Below are positions 48,104 through 56,305 of a stretch of 64,000 nt of DNA, in pieces (the stretch's first letter is position 1; every line of letters begins with the position of its first letter). The stretch is taken from assembly GCF_000934745.1 (NCBI RefSeq), contig NZ_JYNO01000004.1, positions 348,035 to 412,034 on the forward strand, read 5' to 3'. The notes beneath the pieces are model-generated. The model had not been told where the DNA came from and made no database searches. It saw only the letters and a program-made list of their open reading frames with translations. The stretch is from Desulfonatronum thioautotrophicum. Its GTDB lineage: Bacteria; Desulfobacterota; Desulfovibrionia; Desulfovibrionales; Desulfonatronaceae. The translations under genes and the position numbers were made by a program.

Positions 48104-49477
48104 TCATGTATGCAAATTATACTTCTTGATCATATCATACAGGGTCGGGCGGGCCACTCCAAGGGATTCCGCTGTTTTGACGATGTTCCCGGCATGATCT
48201 TTGAGCGCCTTGCGGATCATGCTGCGCTCGAGATATTCCCGCCCTTCACGCAGGGTCGCCCCGATCAGGAACTGGCTGAGGTTTTCCAGCTCCACTTCGG
48301 GTTCAATAAAGCCCAGGTCTTCCGGAGTGATCAGTGGCGTGGCCGCCATGATCGCCGCACGCTGCACCCTGTTTTCCAGTTCGCGCACGTTGCCGGGCCA
48401 TTCATATGAACGCAGTTGCCTGTGGGCATCCGGAGAGAAGCCTTCCACGGTGCGGCCTTGGCCCTGATTATTGCGACGCAGAAACAGGTTGGCCAGGATC
48501 AGGATGTCTTCTCCACGCTCTCTGAGCGGCGGCAGGGGGATGGAAACCACCCCGATGCGGTAGAAAAGGTCTTCCCGAAAGCTGCCGGCCTCCAGGGCCT
48601 GCTGGATGTCGATATTCGTGGCCGATACGATCCGGGTGTCGACCTTGATATCCTCGCGGCCCCCGACTCGCTGGATGGTTTTCTCCTGCAAAAAACGGAG
48701 CAGTTTCACCTGCAGGCTGAGGGGAAGTTCACCGATTTCGTCCAGGAAGAGGGTTCCCTGGTCAGCGTATTCAAACTTGCCCAGGCTGCGGGCATGGGCT
48801 CCTGTGAAGGCCCCTTTTTCATGGCCGAACAGTTCTGCTTCCAGCAAATTTTCCGGAATGGCCCCGCAGTTGATGGCCACAAAGGGTCCTTCCCGCCGGG
48901 CGCTCTTGGCGTGAATGGCTCGAGCCACCAGCTCCTTGCCCGTGCCGGACTCGCCGGTGATCAGGACGGCGATGTCCGATTCGGCGACTTTGCGGATGGT
49001 GGCAAAGACGTCCTGCATTTTCGTGCACTGCCCGACAATACCCAGACTGTTGTCCATGCCCGGCAACGGGGAGTGGAGCAGCTGCCGGTTTTCCTCTTCC
49101 AGGCTGGCCAGGTGAAAGGCCCGCTTGATGATGATCCGCAGTTCGTCCAGGTCCACGGGCTTGCGGTAGAAGTCGTAGGCTCCGAGTTGGATGGCCTTGA
49201 GCGCGTTTTCCTGGTCGTCGTTGCCCGTGATGACAATGACCTTGGTGGTTGGCTCCATGGCCAGAATTTCTCGCAGGCACCGAAATCCCTCCTCCGAATT
49301 GTCCTCATGCGGCGGCAACCCCAGGTCCAGGGTGACCACCGCCGGCTTGTGCCGGCGAAACAGCGTCAAGGCCTGGTCCACATCCCCGGCCAAAACCAGA
49401 GAATAGCTTTTGCCCAGCCCCCACTTCAGCTGTTGGCGAATGTCCTCGTTGTCGTCGATGATAAGCAGTTTATTCAT
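48104..49477 (-). CDS. prsR: PEP-CTERM-type sigma-54 response regulator (PrsR)
   Basis: This NtrC-like activator has a receiver domain (Asp51 in VVTLDLGLP), a AAA+ domain (Walker A GESGTGKELVA, intact GAFTGA loop, LFLDEIGE) and a Fis-type DNA-binding end (VKTAESLGVARPTLYDMI). The receiver insertion PPHEDNSEEGFRCL and overall form match the PEP-CTERM-box response regulators, which control PEP-CTERM surface proteins through sigma-54. The usual membrane kinase PrsK is not in the window. ATG 49477 is used; the frame opens at TTG 49492. Recurrent operator boxes and a sigma-54 promoter lie upstream of the PEP-CTERM gene next door. Confidence 0.88.
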   Translation of the reverse strand: MNKLLIIDDNEDIRQQLKWGLGKSYSLVLAGDVDQALTLFRRHKPAVVTLDLGLPPHEDNSEEGFRCLREILAMEPTTKVIVITGNDDQENALKAIQLGAYDFYRKPVDLDELRIIIKRAFHLASLEEENRQLLHSPLPGMDNSLGIVGQCTKMQDVFATIRKVAESDIAVLITGESGTGKELVARAIHAKSARREGPFVAINCGAIPENLLEAELFGHEKGAFTGAHARSLGKFEYADQGTLFLDEIGELPLSLQVKLLRFLQEKTIQRVGGREDIKVDTRIVSATNIDIQQALEAGSFREDLFYRIGVVSIPLPPLRERGEDILILANLFLRRNNQGQGRTVEGFSPDAHRQLRSYEWPGNVRELENRVQRAAIMAATPLITPEDLGFIEPEVELENLSQFLIGATLREGREYLERSMIRKALKDHAGNIVKTAESLGVARPTLYDMIKKYNLHT

Positions 49478-49756
49478 GTTCCAATTTTCCAAATGGATGA
49501 CAGTAATGTCGGCCTTGGGTGTGTATAGGTTTAGTGTTAGGAGGTATTACCATAATGACTCATTGAGGCCGGGCAACCGACCAATGAGAGTAGCCGGCTG
49601 CGTGATTTCGCAGGTAGTCAAGATTTTTGCACTATTTCTGGAGTGAACTCCCCACAACTCTTGATTCCCTTTCCTTCCTGCTCAATCCGAGGATAATTGG
49701 ATCTGCAAGTTTTATGGGCATCATGGATTTCTTAGCCCGTGTTGATCCGGAAGGCA

Positions 49757-49794
49757 ATAAAAAAGCGCTGCCATGAGTACTCATGGCAGCGCTT
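49757..49794 (-). terminator. Terminator after the PEP-CTERM gene
   Basis: A perfect 32-bp palindrome (49763-49794, arms AAGCGCTGCCATGAGT and its complement) is followed on the minus strand by a T-rich run. It lies 53 bp after the PEP-CTERM stop. The rest of the 49478-49847 gap shows no gene. Confidence 0.9.
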
Positions 49795-49847
49795 GTGGCG
49801 ACAACTTCTTGCGCCGGTAAGCGTAGGGGAGATTCCGTTTTGTCAGG

Positions 49848-50657
49848 TTATACGCGATCAGTGGTTCGCTTCCGGAACCAGAGCAAGCCGACCAGACCAA
49901 GGCCAAGCAGCATGATGGTCCCCGGCTCCGGTGTGACAATCGTGCCCTGGGCAATCATCACGGCGTTGCCGCAGGTGTGCGCCCAGACAAAATCCACCGT
50001 ATCGCCTCTTTGAAGGTCCATTGCCTGGAGGAGGTCTGAAAATAAGAATGGTGTACCGCTCTGGAGCGGGTTGTTGATGGTATAGGTGTAATAGGGCTGG
50101 GTGGCATTGGGGGTTCGTGCAATGGTGGCCGTGAACACTGCGGTACCCCCATCCATACGAACGATAGGCCCTGTGTAAAATGGTTGTTCCTCGCCGACAA
50201 TGCGGTAGTTGACCCCGAACACATAGCCACTATTGTTGCCGCCCTGATAAACATTGTTGGACGTTAGTGTTTCTGTTTCTCGGTAAAAGGATGTGCTGCC
50301 ATTATTCCAAGCTGAAAGATCAAAAGCAAAATAGTTATCTCTGTTCTCTCCGGCAATCAGGAAGAGATCTCCGATTTCCGCACCATGGGCTTGACTGTTT
50401 TCGGGGTCAAAATTCGTGAACAGGTCAATAGTGAATTCGCCGCTGTCCGCGACCGTAAACTCAATGCTGTTCTCTCCAAAAAGGGAAGGTACACCGATGG
50501 TTTCGGACCAACCGTCCTTAGTGTATCCCGAGCCGCTACGACTGGCCTGGACTTCGGTATCATGGAAGGTCAAAGCAATGCCCAGGGCATGTCCGTTGGT
50601 GGTGAAAAAAAACAGGGCCAGAAGCAGAAAGGGAAGAGCCAAGGTTGTGCGGCGCAT
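49848..50657 (-). CDS. PEP-CTERM sorted surface protein
   Basis: This exported protein of 269 residues has a signal peptide (MRRTTLALPFLLLALFFF..., to ~25), a beta-rich Asn/Thr/Ser-rich body without catalytic motifs, and a C-terminal PEP-CTERM signal. The signal is TPEPG at ~242, then the helix MLLGLGLVGLLWF and the basic end RKRTTDR. Exosortase would cleave at PEP and attach or release the protein in the extracellular polymer. GGAGAC precedes the ATG. A sigma-54 promoter 81 bp upstream and PrsR boxes beyond point to PrsR control. Confidence 0.92.
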   Translation of the reverse strand: MRRTTLALPFLLLALFFFTTNGHALGIALTFHDTEVQASRSGSGYTKDGWSETIGVPSLFGENSIEFTVADSGEFTIDLFTNFDPENSQAHGAEIGDLFLIAGENRDNYFAFDLSAWNNGSTSFYRETETLTSNNVYQGGNNSGYVFGVNYRIVGEEQPFYTGPIVRMDGGTAVFTATIARTPNATQPYYTYTINNPLQSGTPFLFSDLLQAMDLQRGDTVDFVWAHTCGNAVMIAQGTIVTPEPGTIMLLGLGLVGLLWFRKRTTDRV

Positions 50658-50737
50658 AGTGGGTCTCCTGCGGTGATTTAGTAAAGTTACGGTCTTTATC
50701 CTGAAAAACAGGATTGTCTGATGTACTTTTAGTCCAT

Positions 50738-50753
50738 AGCAAAACGCGGGCCA
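50738..50753 (-). promoter_or_regulatory. Sigma-54 promoter of the PEP-CTERM gene
   Basis: On the minus strand TGGCCCGCGTTTTGCT has GG and GC exactly 10 bases apart, matching the -24/-12 consensus (TGGCAC-N5-TTGCW). Predicted start of transcription is ~70 bases before the PEP-CTERM ATG. Confidence 0.75.
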
Positions 50754-50861
50754 CGTTTTTTAATTTGTGACATCAATTTTACGTAGGCAAGCAGAGCAAG
50801 CCGCACACTGTCATGGGGTCGAAGTCGAGGAAGGCAGCCAGCAGTTTTTTCTCTGGTCAAG

Positions 50862-50910
50862 TGTAAAATTTTACATAAAAAATGGACAAGACATGTAAAG
50901 CTTTCCGACT
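50862..50910. promoter_or_regulatory. Upstream activator boxes for PrsR
   Basis: The palindrome TGTAAAATTTTACA (50862-50875) and the box TGTAAAGCTTTCCGACT (50894-50910) start 32 bp apart, about three helical turns. They lie 110-170 bp upstream of the sigma-54 promoter, where NtrC-type enhancer sites belong. Confidence 0.65.
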
Positions 50911-51080
50911 CTTCATGGATTTCAGGTAGATGTGTGTTGGTGCCGGAGAAAAGATGTCAAAAATATAGTGGCGGTACTGGCGGGCAAGGCGGCCATTTTT
51001 TACAAATGAATTTAAATAGTTAAATGTCCAATGCGTGTTGATGTCGGCAGATTTTATCAGAAGGTTACATGACATCGCGG

Positions 51081-51097
51081 TGTCGGAAAATCTTACA
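51081..51097 (-). promoter_or_regulatory. Distal PrsR-type box
   Basis: On the minus strand TGTAAGATTTTCCGACA is a full match to the consensus. It lies ~330 bp upstream of the PEP-CTERM promoter in the otherwise empty 50658-51247 gap. Confidence 0.6.
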
Positions 51098-51247
51098 GTG
51101 TTTTTCTTTGATGCAAACGATGACACTCTATCCACCCATTATGTTGCGTCATGGTTGGGGCGAGCTTTCCGCGTTTGCGCAGGCACTCAATACCCGTTGC
51201 AGGTATTCAGGCCAGAAATCTCCTGTTGCGGTGACTCCGAAGGAAAT

Positions 51248-52960
51248 CTACCGAATATACCCCTGTTCCTCCAGATACAATAAAATCTCCTGGGCCGCCT
51301 CCTGGGGGGTGATTTCCGTGGTGTCGATGGTCAGTTCCGGGTTGGTGGGCGGTTCGTAGGGGTCGTCGACTCCGGTGACGCCCTTGACGATCCCGGCCTT
51401 GGCCTTGGCGTAAAGGCCTTTGCGGTCCCGCTGTTCGCAGGTGGCCAGGGGAGCACTCATGTACACCTCGATGTATCCGCCGTACTGGCTGACCATCTCC
51501 CGGGCCAGGCGGCGGGACTGTTCGTAGGGAGCGATGGGGGCGCAGATGGCGATGCCCCGGTTCTTGGTGATCTCCGAGGCCACGAAGCCGATGCGCTGGA
51601 CGTTGAGAATCCGGTGTTCTCGGGAGAAGGTCAGCTCGCTGGAGAGATTACGGCGCACGATGTCTCCGTCCAGAAGGGTCACGGGGCGGTGGCGCATGGC
51701 CATGAACGTGACGTACAGGATCTTGGCCAGGGTGGATTTGCCCGAACCGGAAAGGCCGGTGAGCAGGATCGAGAATCCCTGGCTGTGCCGGGGCGGATAG
51801 GCCTTTTTCAGTTCAGCCACCACCCCGGGAAAGGAGAACCATTCCGGGATTTCCAGATCGAACTCCAGTCGCCGGCGCAGTTCTGCCGAGGAGATGTCCT
51901 TGACGGTCATGTCTGCGGTGACCTCGGTCTTGACCACGTACTGGGCCCGGTCTTCGACATAGACCATGGGCCGCAGGGGAACCATGCGCACCCCGGTTTC
52001 CTCCTCCAGACCGCGGACCAGATCCTGGGCCGCGCCCAGCGGGTAGAAGCGTTGCCGGGAGTCGTGGACAAACGGATCGCCGTGGTCCTCGCTGACCATG
52101 AAGTGGTTGCAACCGTAGTTCTTGCGGACAACGGCCTCCCAGAGGGCCTCCCGGGGACCGGCCTGACGGCCGGCCAGGGTGATCAGGCCCAGGTGGGCCA
52201 TGTTCCGGGGAAAGGCCTTGAGAAATTCCTGGTAGCAGCTGACCATGGTGTAGTGGTCCAGATCGCCGGGCCGGGGGTGTCCGGCCACGGGCTGGATGAA
52301 CAGGCTGGTTCCGGCTTCCCGGGCAGCCCGGAGGACCATGGCCTTGTGGGCGCAGTGCAGGGGCTGCTCGGTCTGGAATCCGGCCACATTGCGCCAGCCC
52401 CGTTGGGAAAAGAAGCGGTGGGTTTCGGAGGGGGTCAGGCGCAGCTCCGGAAAATCCGGATGCTGGGGCAGATGCAGCCCCTCCAGCTTGCCGCTCACAT
52501 ACCAGCTCCCGGTCTCGGTCAACAGGCGGTGCACGCCGGGGTGGACGGCTGGATCGTCGGTACCGAACACGGCCAGGGCCTCGGCCTGTTTGTCCGCCTT
52601 CCAGGTGTCTTCCACGCACAGCACGGCCAGAAGAAAACCTTCCTGGTCCCGCAGGGCCAGGGATGCGCCCGACTCCAGCCCTTTGGCCAGCTTTTCCGTC
52701 ACGTCCAGGGTCACGGGCATGGGCCAGACCGTTCCATCGGCCAGACGCATCCGTTCCAGGACACTCTGGTAGTCCTCTTGCCCCATATACCCGCACAGGG
52801 GATAGAAGGCCCGGTTCAGCAGCAGTTCCAGGTCGCAGAGCTGGCGCTGATTCAGGTCCAGGGAGGGCAGGGAAACGGCCTCCTGCTTCAAAAATTCAAC
52901 CCGCCGGAAATGGACCAGCAGGCTTTCGGCATAGGGGGAAATGTGGGGTTCTCGGTGCAT
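51248..52960 (-). CDS. cysC: APS kinase fused to a degenerate ATP-sulfurylase domain
   Basis: The 570-residue protein has the bifunctional sat-cysC layout: an ATP-sulfurylase-like part (1-390) and an APS kinase (~395-570, Walker A GLSGSGKST at 402, LDGDIVRRNLS, RDRKGLY, TGVDDPYEPP). The kinase would make PAPS. The sulfurylase site is altered: QTRNPxHRxH reads QTEQPLHCAH (196-205), GRDHAG reads SEDHGD (290-295), and HYTRVR reads HYTMVS. This removes the arginines that bind sulfate. The kinase also has IAPY where relatives have ISPY. ATG 52960 is chosen by homology; the longer frame is not supported. cysQ lies next door. Confidence 0.88.
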   Translation of the reverse strand: MHREPHISPYAESLLVHFRRVEFLKQEAVSLPSLDLNQRQLCDLELLLNRAFYPLCGYMGQEDYQSVLERMRLADGTVWPMPVTLDVTEKLAKGLESGASLALRDQEGFLLAVLCVEDTWKADKQAEALAVFGTDDPAVHPGVHRLLTETGSWYVSGKLEGLHLPQHPDFPELRLTPSETHRFFSQRGWRNVAGFQTEQPLHCAHKAMVLRAAREAGTSLFIQPVAGHPRPGDLDHYTMVSCYQEFLKAFPRNMAHLGLITLAGRQAGPREALWEAVVRKNYGCNHFMVSEDHGDPFVHDSRQRFYPLGAAQDLVRGLEEETGVRMVPLRPMVYVEDRAQYVVKTEVTADMTVKDISSAELRRRLEFDLEIPEWFSFPGVVAELKKAYPPRHSQGFSILLTGLSGSGKSTLAKILYVTFMAMRHRPVTLLDGDIVRRNLSSELTFSREHRILNVQRIGFVASEITKNRGIAICAPIAPYEQSRRLAREMVSQYGGYIEVYMSAPLATCEQRDRKGLYAKAKAGIVKGVTGVDDPYEPPTNPELTIDTTEITPQEAAQEILLYLEEQGYIR

Positions 52961-53065
52961 GGTGATTCTTGAGGTTGTGGTGGGGGAGTAGGGAGAGACC
53001 GCATGTTGCAAGCCAGCAGGCAGGAGCTTGCCTGAAATTTGCCTAGAATGCGGCGGGGTTCTCAC

Positions 53066-53197
53066 CAAAAGCGGTAATTGCTCAAAAAGGCCGGGCAAAC
53101 TCTGAAATTGTCTCTGGCCCCTGGATTCCCGCCTTTGGCAGACAGGCGGGAATCCAGGTCATGCTTGCCACAAGTTTTTGAGAAGTTACCAAAAGCG
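53066..53197. mobile_element. IS66-type MITE with 8-bp target duplication, at the cysQ stop
   Basis: The 116-bp element 53074-53189 has terminal inverted repeats GTAATTGCTCAAAAA / GTAACTTCTCAAAAA and is bounded by direct repeats CAAAAGCG (53066-53073 and 53190-53197). GTAA ends with 8-bp duplications are the hallmark of IS66-family transposition. Its core holds an inverted CTGGATTCCCGCC repeat. The end supplies the stop codon of cysQ. Confidence 0.85.
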
Positions 53198-54004
53198 CTC
53201 GTCAGGCTCTGCGCAGACGATGAAGTGCGGGTTGAGCAGGGTGGGGCGCTGGTTATAGGTCAGCGGCTTGCGGGTGACCGGGTCCAGGACCTGACCGCCG
53301 GCCTGCTCCACGATGCAGTGGGCCGCGGCCGTATCCCATTCCATGGTCGGGCCGAGCCGGGGGTAGATGTCCGCCGCGCCTTCGGCCACAAGACAGAGTT
53401 TCAGGGAGCTGCCCATGGCCACGATCTCGCTGGCCGGGAGTCTGGCAATGAAGGCGTCAATGGCCGGGTTGCCATGGGAGCGGCTGCCCACCACCCGCCA
53501 GGGACGTTCACCATCCCGGGGCGGGCGGCAAACCTGGATGGGACGTGGGGCCTCCGGCTCATCTTCCCGCCACGCCCCCAGTCCGGCTCCGGCCCAGTAG
53601 AGCCGGTCCGGAACCGGTGCGTAGACCACCCCCAGAATGGGTCGGCCGTTCTGGACCAGGGCGATGTTCACAGTGAATTCACCGTTGCGCTTGAGAAATT
53701 CCTTGGTCCCGTCCAGGGGGTCGACAATCCAGAGCGTGGACAGAGCCAGCCGCTCCGCCTCGGGCCAGTCCCGCCCTTCCTCCGAAAGGATCGCAAACCG
53801 TGGCGAGACAGCCTCCAAACCGGCCTGGATGGTTTTCTGGGCCGCCAGGTCCGCCGCGGTCAGGGGCGAATGATCGTCCTTTTCCCATTTCTGGACGGTG
53901 TCATCAGCATACACCCGCAGGATTTCCCGGCCCGCGGCCCGGGCAATGCTCCGCACCTGGGCGGTCAGGGGAGAGAGGGTATCAGGAGAGATGTTGGTGT
54001 TCAT
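53186..54004 (-). CDS. cysQ: 3'(2'),5'-bisphosphate nucleotidase CysQ
   Basis: This inositol-monophosphatase-fold phosphatase removes the 3'-phosphate from PAP, the by-product of PAPS use. It shows the metal site motifs ILSEEGRDW, WIVDPLDGTKEFLKRNGEFTVNIAL and WDTAAAHCIVEQAGG. ATG 54004 gives the usual ~272 residues. The open frame runs in-frame a further 102 codons into a broken nuclease gene, which I treat as accidental. Placement beside the APS kinase gene supports a PAPS cycle. The TAA stop is provided by the inserted MITE. A 62-bp piece of this gene (53903-53964) is duplicated at 61378. Confidence 0.93.
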   Translation of the reverse strand: MNTNISPDTLSPLTAQVRSIARAAGREILRVYADDTVQKWEKDDHSPLTAADLAAQKTIQAGLEAVSPRFAILSEEGRDWPEAERLALSTLWIVDPLDGTKEFLKRNGEFTVNIALVQNGRPILGVVYAPVPDRLYWAGAGLGAWREDEPEAPRPIQVCRPPRDGERPWRVVGSRSHGNPAIDAFIARLPASEIVAMGSSLKLCLVAEGAADIYPRLGPTMEWDTAAAHCIVEQAGGQVLDPVTRKPLTYNQRPTLLNPHFIVCAEPDERFW

Positions 54005-54214
54005 GAAAAGGAGCCTTTTGAAGTTGTTCTCGGTGCAATGTCTCAAGGATCGAAATAACGGGCAGTGCTTCTTGCCAGTGTACCTAGCAGTGCGTTTCAA
54101 TAACGTGTTCAGCTTGGTTTTGCTTGACTTTTTATTGGCTGAGTACCGGTCCAGAGCCTGTTGAACACTGGGCCAGTTTTTGTCCAGCTTCATGGCTGTT
54201 TCCTCGTGTTCCAT

Positions 54215-54943
54215 ATTGTCGGCGCAGATGGTCTCTTGTTCTTCCGGCTGAATCTGGGCGTAAATATCAATAAACTCTGTATATTTTTCAAACAGCATCC
54301 GTGATGCCAACTGATAGAGTCCCAGATAGCTGAGTGTTGAAAAAGACCTTATCGGGCAGTTCGTTCAAAAACCCCAAGTACCAGGAGCAAAAAAAGTTCA
54401 AGGTCGAAGCGTATTTACTCATACGTGAGAGTTTGAACTTTTTACAGCGACGCAGCAATTGGGAGTTTTTCAACGGACTGATAGGCGTGGCGCAAGACCG
54501 CATGCCGTTCAGATGGCGGGTATTGCATCTTGCACATGGATTTTGGCCACTGGGTTATTCATATTGTAGTAATCTTTGCCCTGGAGGGCAAACAGTTTCA
54601 GGTGCACGTATTCGAAGTGGAGGAAGGTCGTTGCGCCCAGACGGCTTTCCAGCAAGCGCGGCACATCCTTGCGCCAGGTCTTGCGACCCGTGAACAGGAC
54701 CGTGGGGATGATCACGGCGTCCGGGTGGGCTTCCATCAGGTCCGTGGCGTAGCGCAGCAGCTTGTGGATGGAGAATTTGTCCTTGTCTTCCTGGAACTCC
54801 ACCAGCCAGAGCAGCAGGGAGCCTCGGGTAAAGCGGAACAGGATGGGCATGTCCAGGGCCAGGGCGGAGTCGGACAGATGGTGTTTGCGCGGCTCCTGGC
54901 GGACAAAGGAAATTTTGGCAAGACACACCGAATGCCCATACAA
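54215..54943 (-). pseudogene. Rpn-like PD-(D/E)xK protein, frameshifted and split by a MITE
   Basis: The N-terminal part (DMPILFRFTRG, WLVEFQEDKDKFSIHKLLRY, VIIPTVLFTGRKTWRKDVPR) and a later part (YLGLYQLASRMLFEKYTEFI, DIYAQIQPEEQ) are pieces of one Rpn/transposase_31-type protein. They are separated by a 145-bp repeat element. Between NNPVAKI and the frame encoding KMQYPPSERHAVLRHAYQ a one-base shift is also needed. Rpn-type proteins are recombination-promoting nucleases; this copy is dead. Confidence 0.7.
54336..54480. mobile_element. MITE family B, copy 1 (inside the Rpn-like gene)
   Basis: A 145-bp element with ends GTTGAAAAA and TTTTTCAAC (CAGTCCGTTGAAAAACTCCC read inward from the right). 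It is shared at high identity with 58327-58466 and with the split copy at 56306-56547. It carries an internal CTCATACGTGAG palindrome. No gene is encoded. Target duplication is not resolved. Confidence 0.8.
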
Positions 54944-55119
54944 GGCAAATATGGGAAAAAGTTGCTGGCGTGGGCGGTGATGCGAAGCGAATGGCGCGGT
55001 TCAGAGATCAGCAGTGGATAGAGAAAAGAAGGCAATCGAAGATGATAGGCGTTATCGGCGTATGGCAAAAAAGAAAGGGAGGCCATTTTTGCCTCCCCCC
55101 TTTCACTGAGTTCGATTTT

Positions 55120-55434
55120 TCAATTGCTACAAGGCGTCATTGGCTGCGCAACCAACTTTACTCCAAGGGCCGAACAAACCTTGACCACGGTTTCAAAGCG
55201 AGGATGGGCATTGGGCCGCAATGCTTTGTAAAGAGCCTCCCGTGACAATCCGGCAGTCTTGGCGATCATGGTCATGCCACGAGCGCGGGCAACGTCACCC
55301 AAAGCCGCGGCCAGCAAAGAGGGGTCGTTTTCATCCAGTATAGCCGTCAAGTATGCCGCGATGTCCTCTTCGTTGTGCAAATATTCGGAAGGATCGAAAT
55401 CCGGCAGTTCAGAAATTTTGATTCGTTTGGTCAT
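55120..55434 (-). CDS. higA: HigA-type antitoxin (HI1420 family)
   Basis: This 104-residue DNA-binding antitoxin has an N-terminal FDPSEYLHNEEDIAAYL segment and a C-terminal HTH (MTMIAKTAGLSREALYKAL), typical of the addiction-module antidote family downstream of RelE-like toxins. GGAGG inside the end of the toxin gene serves as its ribosome site, 3 bp before the ATG context. Because its partner toxin is broken, it may persist only as an autoregulator or anti-addiction factor. Confidence 0.88.
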   Translation of the reverse strand: MTKRIKISELPDFDPSEYLHNEEDIAAYLTAILDENDPSLLAAALGDVARARGMTMIAKTAGLSREALYKALRPNAHPRFETVVKVCSALGVKLVAQPMTPCSN

Positions 55435-55437
55435 GGC

Positions 55438-55734
55438 TCAATCCTCCAATGTGGTGGTAAGCTCAATGGCTTTGGAGATGTCGGCGGTCTGAGTGGACTT
55501 GTCCCCGCCGCCCAGCATTACGATTATCATTTTGCCGCGTTGTACCGCATACATGCGCCATCCGGGGCCGAAATGTTCGCGCATCTCGATGACGCCCTAT
55601 CCAACGGCCTTGATATCTCCAAGATTGCCCAACAATGCCTTGCGTAAACGAGCGTTAAGACGCTGCCTGGTCATACGATCTTTCAAACCGTCAAGCCAAG
55701 CAGAGAATTCTTCGGTGCGCTTGATTACATACAT
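55438..55734 (-). pseudogene. RelE/HigB-type toxin with a nonsense codon
   Basis: Read through, the frame gives MYVIKRTEEFSAWLDGLKD then GDIKAVG-stop-GVIEMREHFGPGWRMYAVQRG and GGDKSTQTADI, a complete 98-residue HI1419-type toxin. The stop is TAG at 55599-55597 where relatives have an acidic or polar residue (GEGV/GDGV), so one G-to-T change inactivated it. The antitoxin gene starts immediately after. Confidence 0.85.
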
Positions 55735-55825
55735 AGAGAACTGTAATCGAACAGCTACATTAAGGCAAGTGAACCTGGAAGGCTAACATTTGTCCAACCT
55801 GACATTTGAATTGTGAGTGCCGGGG

Positions 55826-56275
55826 GGCGGTTAATAATGATTCTGTAGCTACACGTGCAAACCTACCCGCCAGCCGCACCGGCCAGCCGCTTCATCGAGT
55901 ACACGCCCTCCACCCCGCCAACAGGTGTAAACCTCCGTTCATCCTTGGAAGCCAGCCGTCGAAGACCTCGCCCACGAATTCCTTGGAGCCGATGATACCG
56001 GAGTCGGAGAAGTAGCGGCAACGATGGCGGAAGACGTCGGTGCGGCTAAGTCGATAGTTTCTTTTGCGCTCCTTTTCGACAATCTTCATGTCGATGCCTT
56101 TTCTTTCCTTCACCTGACTTCTGACCTCTGACTTCTGACCTCTGACTTCTGACCTCTGACTTCTGACCTCTGACTTCTGATCTCTGACTCCTGACTCCTG
56201 ACTTCTGTCCCCTGACCCCTGACTCCTTCCCCCCACCGCTCCTGTGTTCGGCCCTCACGGGCTGTGGCTTCGCCA
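55826..56275 (-). pseudogene. Fragment of a REP-associated transposase (3' end)
   Basis: It encodes NYRLSRTDVFRHRCRYFSDS and GIIGSKEFVGEVFD, matching the C-terminal part of the transposase at 60302-61285, then needs a frameshift to continue with SKDERRFTPVGGVEGVYS. It includes a minisatellite of ~10-bp units (TTCTGACCTC-type, ~56110-56225) and the same downstream flank (GGCGGTTAATAATGATTCT). The catalytic N-terminal part is missing. Confidence 0.8.
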
Positions 56276-56305
56276 CATTTTCGATTTGCCGTCCTGGCAA
56301 TCGAA

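Noticed and set aside
50857-51135. 92-codon minus-strand frame upstream of the PEP-CTERM gene
   Set aside because: Overlaps the operator boxes, has no ribosome site or family match, and lies in AT-rich regulatory DNA.
53186-54310. CysQ with a 102-residue N-terminal extension
   Set aside because: The extension reads as the C-terminal part of an Rpn-like protein (KYTEFIDIYAQ) and is in frame only by chance; CysQ family length fits ATG 54004.
54310-54484. 8-bp ACTGATAG duplication bounding MITE B copy 1
   Set aside because: The bases inside the left copy (AGCTATCTGGGACTC on the minus strand) continue the Rpn-like reading frame, so the repeat is host sequence rather than a target duplication.
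56110-56230. CRISPR-like short repeat run
   Set aside because: Units are ~10 bp, contiguous and without spacers; it is a minisatellite inside a transposase fragment.
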